Positions 42,527-52,570 of a stretch of DNA of 64,000 nucleotides are shown piece by piece. The stretch lies in NCBI RefSeq assembly GCF_902167145.1, contig NC_050099.1, positions 59,228,942 to 59,292,941 of the forward strand, written 5' to 3'. The first letter of the stretch is position 1. Each line of letters starts with the position of its first letter. The DNA is from Zea mays. Taxonomy: Eukaryota; Streptophyta; Magnoliopsida; Poales; Poaceae. The translations under genes were made by a program, and so were the position numbers. The notes under the pieces were generated by a model, which had not been told where the DNA came from, did not search any database, and was given only the letters and a program-made list of their open reading frames with translations.

Positions 42527-43466
42527 AGGTGACGAGTGAGGTATCCATATCCCGGAGGCGTAGGAATCCCTCGGCTCGGTCGGCCTTGCTGTCCGAGGTT
42601 TCTCTCGCTTAGTTAAAGAAACCCCTCGGCCGCCCTTTGATGAGCTGAGGCTAAGGGTAGCGGTGTCAGCATGGACAGAGGCAGAGTTGGCTCGAAAAAA
42701 GAGGACTTGGTCGGCCGGAGCCTGGCCGGGTCGTCCGTTAGTGGGACCGACGCCGGAGTTGATCTGCCGAGGCCTCGGGCCAGGCTGATGTCTTTGGGGG
42801 ACAGCTGGCTGAGGCCTCGGGGTGATCAGCCGAGCCGCCTGCTCGAGCCGGATTCTTGGAGAAGACCCTGGCGGCGATGGCCCGGGCGTGGTGATGACGT
42901 CGTCCTTCAGAGTGGAGATCCTCGGACCGCGTTGCCATCTGAGGCTAGGTCGGACCTCGCCGAAGGTGTTGTTGACGCCGAGGGTGCTGCGGCTCCCTTC
43001 AACTGTCCAGATCCGAGCCTGCAGGATCGGATTATCTTGTAGTGTGTGTTTTCTACGGCCGCCGAGGCCCAAACACACCCTCGCCATGTTGTAAAGCTGC
43101 GTTTCTTTTCCTCTTGTTTCGAGTATCTGGACTTTTTCGTCGGTAACAGAATTGTCTGTGTGAGCGAGAGTTGCTTCTCGCGGAAGGTGATGAGTGAGGT
43201 ATCTGTATCCCGGAGGTGTAGGAGTCCCTCGGCTCGGTCGGCCTTGCCGCTTACGCGCACTCTTACCCGTCCATAGGGTTCTGTCACCGACGCAATCGAG
43301 AAGGCTCGAAGAATCGCTTCGGCAGAGGAGCTTTCGAACGTGAAGACTTGTTCGGTCCGCGGAATCACTTATCCGAACGTGAGTTACTTATCGCAGAAGG
43401 TGATGAGTGAGGTATCCGTATCCCGGAGGTGTAGGAGTCCCTCGGCTCGGTCAGCCTTGGCTGCTT
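42527..43466. repeat. Three dispersed ~67-bp direct repeats in the Cinful-like 3' region
   Basis: AGGTGATGAGTGAGGTATC, then GTATCCCGGAGGTGTAGGAG and TCCCTCGGCTCGGTCGGCC occur near 42527-42593, 43186-43252 and 43399-43466 with few differences. Confidence 0.88.
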
Positions 43467-43688
43467 ACGTGTACTCCGTCGTTTTCAGGATCCACTTTCG
43501 AAGTAGTCGAAAAGCACGAAAGACATTCTGGCAGAAAGGATCTTTTTTCGAGGAAAAAATTCGACGCAGAGGGGGTTCCCCCCTTTTAGCCCCCGAGGGA
43601 GGGTCGGGCTTTGCCAAGGCGAGGCCGACCCTTCCTTGATGACTAAACTTTGCGTGGGAGCGAGGTATATGAACAACTTCAAAACATC

Positions 43689-45071
43689 TTAAGGGTAGAA
43701 GCGACATAGTTGTTGGATGTTCCAAGCGTTGCTGTAGACCTCGCCTTGACTGTTGGCCAGCTTGTACGTTCCGGGCTTCAGAACTTTGGCGATGACGAAC
43801 GGCCCTTCCCAGGGAGGCGTGAGCTTGTGCCGCCCTCGGGCGTCTTGTCACAGCCGGAGCACCAGGTCGCCCGTCTGGAGCTCTCGGGACCAGACCCCTC
43901 GGGCGTGGTAGCGTCGCAGGGACTGCTGGTACCGCGCCGAGTGTAGTAAGGCCTTGTCCCGAGACTCTTCCAGCTGGTCCAGCGAGTCTTCTCGATTAAC
44001 TTGGTTGCTTTGGTCAGCATAGGCCCTCGTCCTCGGGGAACCGTATTCTAAGTCTGTGGGCAAGATGGCCTCGGCCCCATAGACTACAAAGAACGGCGTG
44101 AAGCCCGTGGCTCGGCTCGGCGTTGTCCTCAGGCTCCAGACCACCGAGGGGAGTTCCTTCATCCATCGCTTGCCGAACTTGTTGAGGTCGTTGTAGATCC
44201 GAGGCTTGAGTCCTTGTAGAATCATGCCGTTGGCACGCTCTACTTGCCCATTCGTCATGGGGTGAGCCACGGCGGCCCAGTCCACCCGGATGTGGTGATC
44301 CTCGCAGAAGTCCAGGAACTTTCTGCTGGTGAACTAGGTGCCGTTGTCAGTGATGATGGAGTTCGGGACCCCGAAACGATGGATGATGTTGGTGAAGAAC
44401 GCCACCGCCTGCTCGGACCTGATGCTGTTTAGGGGTCGGACCTCGATCCACTTGGAGAATTTGTCGATGGCGACCAACAGGTGCGTGTAGCCCCCGGGTG
44501 CCTTCTGCAAGGGGCCGACAAGGTCCAGACCCCACATGGAAAAAGGCCAAGTGATGGGTATCGTCTGCAGAGCCTGGGCAGGCAGGTGGGTCTGCCTTGC
44601 GTAGAACTGACACCCTTCGCAGGTGTGGACAATTCTAGTGGCACCGACCACCGCCGTCGGCCAGTAGAAACCTTGTCGGAAGGCGTTTCCAACAAGGGCT
44701 CGAGGTGCTGCGTGATGGCCGCAAGCCCCCGAGTGTATCTCTTGTAGGAGTTCCTGACCTTCGGCGATGGAAATGCATCGCTGGAGGATGCCCGAGGGGC
44801 TACGATGGTAGAGCTCCCTCCCGTCTCCCAGCAAGACGAACGACTTGGCGCGTCGCGCCAACCGCTGAGCCTCAGCTCGGTCGAGGGGTAGCTCTCCTCG
44901 GTGGAGATATTTCAGGTACGGGGTCTGCCAGTTTTGATTAGGCGTGACCCCGCTTCGCTCCTTCTCGACTCGCAGTGCCTCACCCTCGGGTGCCGAGGGT
45001 GCCTCGGGCGGAACCGAGGGTGCCTCGGGCCGAGCCGAGGGTGCCTCGGGCCGTGCCGAGGATGCCTCGGA
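43689..45071 (-). pseudogene. pol: Integrase of the Cinful-like element, broken
   Basis: The minus-strand HHCC zinc region ends in CEGCQFYA (about 44600-44640). The first Asp is in WGLDLVGPL (about 44520), the second in IITDNGT (about 44340), and the catalytic Glu in NGQVERANG (about 44230). The C-terminal domain ends in FYP with its own stop at 43689-43691. In-frame stops are at 44334-44336 and 43848-43850; frames agree on both sides, so these are point nonsense changes. The N-terminal linker to RNase H is built of short repeats rich in Glu, Pro, Ala and Ser. Confidence 0.9.
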
Positions 45072-45120
45072 CTAAGCCGAGGGTACCTCGGGCTGGGCCG
45101 AGGGTGCCTCGGGCTCGGGC
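44980..45120. repeat. 24-bp-class repeats in the RNase H-integrase linker
   Basis: CCGAGGGTGCCTCGGGC with small spacer changes recurs about six times. On the coding minus strand it gives repeated PEAPSA-type hexa/octapeptides between RNase H and integrase. Confidence 0.85.
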
Positions 45121-45728
45121 GTGTCGTCGATCTTGATGGAGGGTTGATGCAGGTCTCGGGAGAAGACGTCCGGGGGAACCGTTGTTTGCCCCGAGGCTAT
45201 TTTAGCCAGCTCATCCGCAGTCTCGTTGTAGCGCCGGGCGATGTGGTTGAGCTCAAGCCCGTAGAACTTGTCTTCCAGGCGCCGAACCTCATCGAAGTAG
45301 GCCTCCATCTTCGGGTCGCGGCAGTGGGAGTTCTTCATGACTTGGTCAATGACGAGCTGCGAGTCACCGCGAGCGTCGAGGCGTCGGACCCCTAGCTCGA
45401 TGGCGATCTGCAACCCGTTGACCAGAGCCTCGTACTCAGCCACATTGTTGGACGCCGGGAAATGGAGGCGTAACACGTAGCGTAGGTGCTTCCCGAGGGG
45501 CGAGATGAAGAGTAGGCCTGCGCCGGCTCCTGTCTTCATCAACGACCCGTCGAAGAACATGGTCCAGAGCTCCGGTTGGATCGGAGCTGTTGGGAGCTGG
45601 GTGTCGACCCATTCAGCCACGAAGTCCGCCAAGACCTGGGACTTGATGGCCTTCCGAGAGGCGAACGAGATTGCTTCGCCCATGATTTCCACCGCCCACT
45701 TTGCGATTCTACCCGAGGCCTCTCGGCA
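45072..45728 (-). pseudogene. pol: RNase H of the Cinful-like element, broken
   Basis: The minus strand reads MFFDGSLMKTGAGAGLLFIS (first catalytic Asp, about 45505-45565), then NNVAEYEALVNGL with the catalytic Glu (about 45430-45450) and DARGDSQLVIDQV (about 45345-45385). A TAG at 45729-45731 separates it from RT and a TAG at 45072-45074 from integrase, both in frame. RNase H removes RNA from the RNA:DNA hybrid during reverse transcription. Confidence 0.9.
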
Positions 45729-46994
45729 CTAGATAATCTCCCCCAGGGGGAAGGATGACACCACAGTTACCGGATGAGACTCGAAGTAGTGTCGCAGCTT
45801 CCGCCGCGTCAGGATCACCGCATACAACAGCTTCTGATCTTGTGGGTAGCGGATCTTGGTTTCAGACAGTACCTCGCTGATGAAGTAGACTGGCCTCTGG
45901 ACGGGCAATGTATGCCCCTCTTCTCGTCTCTCAACCACAATCGCGGCGCTAACCACCTGAGTGGTCGCGGCGACGTAGATCAAGAGGGCTTCTCCGGCAG
46001 CTGGGGGCACCAAGATAGGCGCATTCGTGAGGAGCGCCTTCAGGTTCCCGAGGGCTTCTTCGGCCTCAGGGGTCCAAGTGAAGCACTCGGCCTTCCTTAA
46101 GTGGCGGTACAGAGGCAGACCTCTTTCGCCGAGGCGTGAGATGAAACGGCTCAGAGCCGCAAGACATCCCATGACCCTCTGCACGCCCTTCAAGTCCTTG
46201 ATGGGCCCCATGCTGGTGATGGCTGCGATCTTCTCCGGGTTGGCTTCGATGCCCCGCTCGGAGACGATGAACCCCAAGAGCATGCCTCGGGGTACCCCGA
46301 AGACACACTTTTCGGGATTGAGCTTCACACCTTTCGCCTTGAGACATCGGAATGTCACTTCAAGGTCAGAAAGGAGGTCGGAGGCTTTCCTCGTCTTGAC
46401 TACGATGTCATCGACGTAGGCCTCGACCGTCCAGCCAATGTGTTCGCCGAACACATGGTTCATGCACCGCTGGTACGTCGCACCGGCATTCCTCAAGTCG
46501 AACGGCATGGTGACATAGCAGTACATGCCGAAGGGCGTGATGAAAGAAGTCGCGAGCTGGTCGGACTCCTTCATCCTGATTTGGTGATACCCTGAGTAGG
46601 CATCGAGGAAAGACAGGGTTTCGCACCTAGCAGTGGAATCCACGATTTGATCGATGCGAGGCAGAGGGTAGGGAACCTTCGGACATGCTTTGTTTAGACC
46701 AGTGTAGTCTACACACATCCGCTATTTCCCTCCTTTCTTTCTGACAAGCACAGGGTTGGCAAGCCATTCGGGATGGAATACCTCTTTGATGAACCCTGCT
46801 GCCATTAGCTTGTGGATCTCCTCGCCTATGGCTCTGCGCTTTTCTTCGTCGAATCGGCGCAGAGGCTGCTTGACGGATCGGGCTCCGGCTCGGATATCCA
46901 GCGAGTGCTCGGCGACATCCCTCGGTATGCCGGGCATGTCCGAGGGACTCCACGCGAAGACGTCGGCATTCGCGCGGAGAAAGTCGACGAGCAC
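45729..46994 (-). pseudogene. pol: Reverse transcriptase of the Cinful-like element, broken
   Basis: The minus strand reads HKLMAAGFIKEV...PVLVRKK (about 46740-46830), MCVDYTGLNKACPK (about 46680-46718), DAYSGYHQI (about 46585), the active-site motif YVDDIVV (about 46410-46430) and LGFIVSERGIEANPEKI (about 46240-46290). It ends in the LRHYFESHPV connection region. A TAG at 46722-46724 interrupts between KKGGK and RMCVDY, otherwise one continuous frame. The catalytic aspartates are present. Confidence 0.93.
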
Positions 46995-47000
46995 TGCTTC

Positions 47001-47843
47001 CTATTTGGGATCGAGCTCGGAGCCGATCCGGGTCTGCTTGGAGGCGTCGCTGCTGGGGTCGAGGGGGACGGACTTAACCGTCTCCGCTGGCTCGAAGTTG
47101 CCGGCGTGACGCTTCACGTCTGGCACCTCCTTTGAGAGGCTCTCCAGGTCGGCGATGAGGGCCTCGGCGTACTCCACGCACTCCACGTCGCATTCGAACG
47201 CGTGTTTGTATGTGGGGCCGACGGTGATGACCCCGTTGGGGCCCGACATCTTGAGCTTGAGGTAGGTGTAGTTGGGGATGGCCATGAACTTCACGTAGCA
47301 TGGCCTTCCCAGTACCGCGTGGTACTGTGGTAGGTTCCTCGAAACCCGACCACCTCGAACGTGAGGGTCTCCCTTTGGAAGTTGGAGGGCGTTCCGAAGC
47401 AGACGGGAAGGTCGAGTTGTCCGAGGGGCTGGACGCGCTTCCCGGGGATGATCCCGTGGGAAGGCGCAGCGCCTGCCCGGACCGAGGACAGATCGACACG
47501 CAGGAGCCCGAGGGTCTCGGCGTAGATGATGTTGAGGCTGCTGCCTCCGTCCATGAGGACATTGGTGAGCCTAACGTTGCCGATGACGGGGTCGACAACG
47601 AGCGGGTATTTCCCCGGGCTCGGCATGTGGTCGGGGTGGTCGGCTTGGTCGAAGGTGATGGGCTTGTCGGACCAGTCTAGGTAGACTGGCGCCGCCACCT
47701 TCACCGAACAGACCTCCCGACGCTCTTGCTTGCGGTGCCGAGCCGAGGCATTCACCGCTTGCCCACCGTATATCATGAAGCATTCGCGGACCTCGGGGAA
47801 CTCTCCTGCCTGGTGATCTTCCTTCTTGTCGTCGTCGCGAGCC
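47001..47843 (-). pseudogene. pol: Gag end and protease of the Cinful-like element, frameshifted
   Basis: The minus strand starts in CFMIYGGQAVNASARHRKQERR (about 47700-47770) and has the protease motif VLMDGGSSLNIIYA (about 47520-47560). Near 47310-47345 an 8-bp repetition (TACCACAG/TACCACGC context) shifts the frame. The second part (47001-47294) contains GPNGVITVGPTYKHAFECD and ends at a TAG (47001-47003) just before RT. The protease would cut the Gag-Pol polyprotein. The gag N-terminal region is missing. Confidence 0.85.
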
Positions 47844-47943
47844 CTGCCACCATCGTCGTCTCCATTAGGGTCTCCTCCTCCTTCGAAGGCACCATGATGT
47901 GGCTCGAACTGCCACCATCGTCGTCTCCATTAGGGTCTCCTCC
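47844..47943. repeat. Pair of 35-bp direct repeats at an element junction
   Basis: CTGCCACCATCGTCGTCTCC plus the following 15 bases occur identically at 47844-47878 and 47909-47943. The left copy adjoins Cinful-like gag; the right copy lies in the Del-like upstream ORF. Confidence 0.92.
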
Positions 47944-48219
47944 AATAGCTGGTGTGCCCTGTGGTGGTGCAGGGGGCACCTCTAGCTGGGGCACAGAGGA
48001 GGGATGCATCCTAGGATCCACCTCCTACTGAGGTGAGGGGGAAGAGTCATGCTGCTCCTGCTCCTGCCTTCAGCGCTCCTGCTCCTCATGCAGGCGGCGG
48101 TGTAGTCTCTCTAGGTGACTCGACTGTCCTGTCGCCGTGCGACATAGTGGACGCTCCGCAAGGCGAGAGGGTAGGAAAGGGATCACCGACTTACGTGTAG
48201 TGCATCTAAGACTAGCCAT
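47885..48219 (-). pseudogene. N-terminal part of the ORF upstream of gag (layer C)
   Basis: It starts at the ATG at 48217-48219 and aligns with the plus-strand copy from 61410: MA-LR-TARKSVIPFLPSRLAERP, then a Leu/Arg/Glu-rich LERLHRRLHEEQER part and a Pro-rich stretch. In-frame stops occur where the other copy reads Arg and Gln. The middle of the ORF is deleted at the Cinful junction. Function unknown. Confidence 0.7.
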
Positions 48220-48468
48220 CTACAAAAGATGTCGTAAGTACAAGAGTGAGAACAGAACTATATGACCAGCAAGTAAACCAAAAGCAAAATGAGATAAAAA
48301 TTTTGTAGGGTGAGTATATATGTGGTAGTATAACATAGAATTGGTCGAGATGACCAACTTTTGAAGTCACACCAAAGGTAAAGGTGAGAATAAGGGTCTA
48401 TAGTCCTTAAGCGACCATTCTAGTCTATGTTAGCAGTCCTACAGTCAGCAAGGCTTTGATACCACTTA
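48220..48468 (-). other. Leader with primer-binding site (layer C)
   Basis: The minus-strand PBS TGGTATCAAAGCC (48452-48464) stands four bases inside the LTR end. It differs from the usual tRNA-Met complement by one base, exactly as in the element at 58532. The rest is a short untranslated leader. Confidence 0.85.
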
Positions 48469-51331
48469 TGTCACACCCGGTTTTAGAAGGCAAACCGAAT
48501 GCGAACCATGTACGTGTCAGGATCAGAAACTCACGTACACAACGATTACATAATTGGACATCATCACACATTGCTCAAAATAATAGCGGAATTAAGTACT
48601 TTATTACATCATGATGTCCAACACATCCACAGAGTTGTTAACTTAAGTCATAATCAAAGTGCGAATACGAAACGTAGTATGGTAAGGCCTTCACAAGAAG
48701 CTGACTAGGGGTTTGCCACTAATCTAATCTAGAACACATCGAACTCCCAAAACTCTTGGAAATCCTCCGTGTTGTATTCGTCTTCTATTGAGCACTGGTT
48801 GCAATGGGGACAACCCGGGGTTTGGTGTTTTTAAGCAAGGGTGAGTACACATCAACGTACTCAGTAAATGTCTCGTTTGGCTAAAGTGGACTAGCTGTAT
48901 GTCGGGTTAAACATAAAGCAGTTGCTTTTAGTTGGTCAGGTATTTATTACTAGTAGAAAAGCCAAGTTTTATGAATAATCCCAAGTTATTACCCAAATGG
49001 CACTCCCTCCAAGAGGAAATACCAACTACCATAGATATCATCATCATCATTAAGCATCATCATAAAAGTATCCAGAGTAACTCTAATCAAAGGAGGTCCC
49101 AAGGTTGCTCTTAACCGTGAGCACAACGGATATACCAGTTTCTAACACTCTGTAGAGGTTGCCACTTTACCCACGAGTCATGATCCCTTCCTAGCCTAGG
49201 TTGTAAAGACCCTATCTTCACTACCATGGTGAATGACCTAGGATTCACTACGTAGCCTTTACAAAGATTCCCCTGGTGTGTAATCGCCCGTTAGGTTTCG
49301 CCAGTCATACAAACACAGTACTCCTCCGTAAGATGGGTGACTAACAAAACCAAATCGAATGAACCTCGGCACCCACCCTTAGCAGAGCAAGCACTATGCC
49401 CTGGCCCCATTGATGACACAACGACGAAGCCAACTATGCCCCCAAGTTCCTCCAATTAATCAGCTAAGGGTATCCCATTCCACCCTCATGGTTGTACTAT
49501 TTTCCCGGGTGGTCATACAGCGAACAGGTCCTTACGGAGCGGTACTCGGGAAACAGCCCGAGCCCCCTAAAGTATCACATGTTCATCATCATAATCAAGA
49601 TAGCATCATCGTATCATAAATGTTCTCATCATGTTCATTGATTAAAGTAAAGCAATAGCATGATACTAAACATAGTAACCAATTCCCAAAGGGTAAACAA
49701 GGACAGGAAAACAGAATACTAGTCAATCCTTAGGTTGTTCATGGTATGTGGGACAGTGAATTATAATGTAAATAGGACATAATGGGTCAAAGGACACTTG
49801 CCTTCACTAGGTTGCTGCTAAGGGAAGTCTCCTTCAACACACTTGGAAACCTCGGACTGCTCGTTGTCTACGCAAAGCAATCATCCATTCATCACACTTG
49901 GAGAATGACAAAAGAACAGTACACCAAACATATGCAACAGAGTGAACATAGGTTCAATAAAAGGTACATGCACACAGGTGAAATCTAGGTTCTAGGGTAG
50001 ATTAATAGACCTAGTGGTCTATTTTTCTCTAACTAAGTCTATCTCAGTAAATTACATTACTTAAGTAAACTTATTCTAGGGATGGGTGTACATTAAATGG
50101 GATTGGGTCCACAAATGTGAGCACATGAATATTCACTAGGGTGTCATCTTTAATTTTACCTCTAATAAATATTCTTTAACTTTAAATTAACCTATAGAAT
50201 AACCATAAAATTGAGACATGGAAACAGTGAATGAATACCATGGAAACAGATAGAGAATAACATCATGAACATTTTGCAATTTGAACCACCCAATTTGGAG
50301 TTCATATGTGAAAGTTATGAAATTTACAAGTTTTGGAATTCAAAAATCCTAAATTAAACCCATTTCTCCAATTAAAATAAAGCCCAGGGGTCTCTCTGCA
50401 AGAAACTAGGGACCCAGGCACAAGAAAAGTAGACTGCGTGTTCTAATACCAGGGAACCAAGGGTTTCTTTTACAAAACAGCCAATCAAAGGGGTATCAGG
50501 CTCCCTCGACCGTTGGATCTCGGATCAACGATCGAGATTAGACCAGCAGGCAAGCGCGCGAGCGTGGGCGGGCAAGCGTGGCTGATAAGTGGGCCAGGAT
50601 GGGCAACGACCTGGGGTCAGCGGGGCTGACAGGCCAGGCCCGACGACAGGGGCGCAGGTGAGGGAAGAAACCGAGCGACCAGAACCCGAGCGGGCAGTTA
50701 GGATTAGTTTTGATCTAATTAAACTTGGGTCGCCCGAAGTTAGGTGAACGCCTGAGATCTAACGGCTAGCCGGGGCAGGGTCCCTGGTCGACAACAGTGG
50801 CGCCGCTCACGCTCATGGTGGAGGCCCGCCGGAGATGAGGGTGTGGGCGCACTGGGGGCCCCGGGGCATCGGGAAGGGCTCAGGGAGGTTCGAGGAAACG
50901 TGGCGAACACGAGTGTGGGTATGGCTACAACGTAGAGGCCCCAGAAGGTAGCTTCCCACGGCGGGATGGCTCGACGATGGCGCAGCCATGCTCCGGCGAG
51001 CAATAGAGCACACCCGAGGGCAGGAAAGGGGAAATTGGGGGCAGGGGAAGGTTGGTTACCTCGAGAGAGGACTCCAGGACCTTGAAAGGCGGCAGGGACA
51101 CGGCAAGGCCTCGGGTCGATGGCGACGGCACTCCGGTTGCATGGTGAAGGTCCGGTTAGCGTGGACAGAGAGAACTAGAGGGGAGAGGATAAGTTTAGGT
51201 GCGTCTCGAGTTGCGGATGTCAAGGCAGAACTCACTGAGGCAACAGGCACGATCAGACCTCGACGGTGGCAGCAGAACAGTCGCGTGAACACAGCGGACG
51301 ACATCGGCGTTTCTCTGGCGCGTGCGGTGAG
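48469..51331 (-). repeat. 5' LTR of the Del/Tekay-like element (layer C), interrupted
   Basis: The minus-strand LTR ends ...AAAACCGGGTGTGACA at 48469, nearly identical to the end of the LTR at 61090-61149. The two LTRs also match near 49450-49560 / 60060-60180. Its other end is not reached: the sequence is broken at 51332 by a Cassandra element. The U3 side (50480-51331) is GC-rich and unlike the C-rich U3 of the 58532 copy. Confidence 0.8.
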
Positions 51332-51811
51332 TGTGATATCCTGGCCCCTGGGATGGTGATATCCTGGCCCAAGTTTTAATATAATTAATAGAGTATCCAT
51401 ACCAATAAGGTGCCTCTTCTTTTTCGGAAGCCTATCTCGAAAGAACCTCCAAGTTAAGCGTGCTTGGCTTGGAGCAATTTAGGATGGGTGACCGACCCGG
51501 AAGTTTTCTCGGGTGTGCATGAGTGAGGACAAAGTGCACACAAAAGACTCTTGTTGATCTGTGGGGGACAATATATGATCCTAGCGAGCTGCCAGGAGTA
51601 AGTACCGTCGGTCCAGGGATTGGACAGGGTGTTACAAGTGGTATCAAAGCCGACCCTTGCGGTTTCACGGGCGTGTGTGGGTTACGGGTTCAGGTATATG
51701 GCACATGTGGGCCCGGAGTGGTCACATGGCATGGCATATGACGACACTAGACACACAAACGTGGCTAAGAGGGGAGGTTCCTGGATTGGGGTTGACCAAC
51801 GAGGACATTGG
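51332..51811 (+). mobile_element. Second Cassandra TRIM, truncated after its first LTR and most of the interior
   Basis: LTR 51332-51636 (305 bp, TGTGATATCC...TTACA) and PBS TGGTATCAAAGCC at 51639-51651 are followed by about 170 bp of interior homologous to 20149-20320. It is cut about 25 bp before the expected second LTR by the LTR starting at 51812. The remainder is probably beyond the right edge of the window. Confidence 0.93.
51451..51503 (+). promoter_or_regulatory. 5S-rRNA-like internal promoter, second Cassandra
   Basis: The A box AAGTTAAGCGTGCTTGG (51451-51467) and C box GGATGGGTGACC (from 51483) are intact, and AAG follows the C box as in plant 5S rRNA. Confidence 0.87.
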
Positions 51812-52562
51812 TGTGACACCCCAGGTGTCAGTTTTGTGTTACGTCGCGAGATTTATCCTAATCTCGGATGATCAGTAAAAATTTCTATTTCTCGATCGTG
51901 CCTATCTCTGTTTATCAGGCATTCTCTTGGAAGTTCACCGAATTCAGAGATTATCGATCGCGAGAAACAACCAATTTTTGAGCGTGTTAAAACTTTTATC
52001 TCTCGGAACGGATGCAGACTCGAAGATCAATCTCGACTCATAAATCTCGTCTGAAGCTCATTTAATCAAACTCTCGACGGCTGTTATCTGATCTGAGCCC
52101 GAGTTTAATTCCTCGAACGTTGATCTATGTCGGACTATTTTATCCGAGTCCGTACTCTCACACGGAATACTCAGTATGTCATCTCTAATCAAATTTATCC
52201 GACTCAGCCAAATATCTCATGTCCGAACCGAGTTAAAAACCCCGTATCGACAGCGATTTTAAATTGTCACGCTTCGCCTTCTCCGACTAAAAATCCGAAA
52301 CCAATCGGTCTCAATTCATTTTGTTCCTAATTTGGCGCGAGGAATTATTTTTTCCGAGCGGCGCTAAACAAATCAAACTCTTCGTGCGGATAATCTGTCA
52401 TTCTGTCCAACCGAGCACCAGCTCGCTCTGTTTTTACACAGACGGCCTCTGCGAGAGCATTTTTATTTCGGAAAATAAATTAGCGCAGCCCGATAACGTG
52501 TTTGGGCTAGCCCAACCCAGCCCATTTGGCCCACTAAGGAAACCCTAACCCTAGCCATCTTC

Positions 52563-52570
52563 TATAAATA
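52563..52570 (+). promoter_or_regulatory. TATA box of the 6.1-kb LTR
   Basis: TATAAATA followed by GGGG lies about 750 bp into the LTR. A C-rich leader follows, as in the 10232 solo LTR. Confidence 0.75.

Larger units (their letters stand above)
39789..43688 (-). other. 3' noncoding region of the Cinful-like element
   Basis: 3.9 kb between the pol stop and the 3' LTR. It is GC-rich with many overlapping ORFs on all frames and no recognised domain. It contains tandem and dispersed repeats (listed separately) and a TATA-like CTTTAAAAGG at 41591-41600 on the plus strand, about 25 bp before an ATG-initiated ORF at 41625. Confidence 0.7.
38186..47880 (-). mobile_element. Cinful-like Tat-lineage gypsy element, 5'-truncated
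   Basis: Minus-strand order from right to left: protease, RT, RNase H, integrase, a 3.9-kb noncoding region, then a 1.6-kb 3' LTR (TGTCGGGGACC...GCCGACA). A GGGGGCTAC purine tract stands just before the LTR. Several nonsense codons and one frameshift inactivate pol. The gag N-terminus, PBS and 5' LTR are missing. At 47844-47943 the sequence passes into the upstream ORF of the Del-like element. It was inserted in that element, and the 5' part plus some target was later deleted. Confidence 0.88.
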
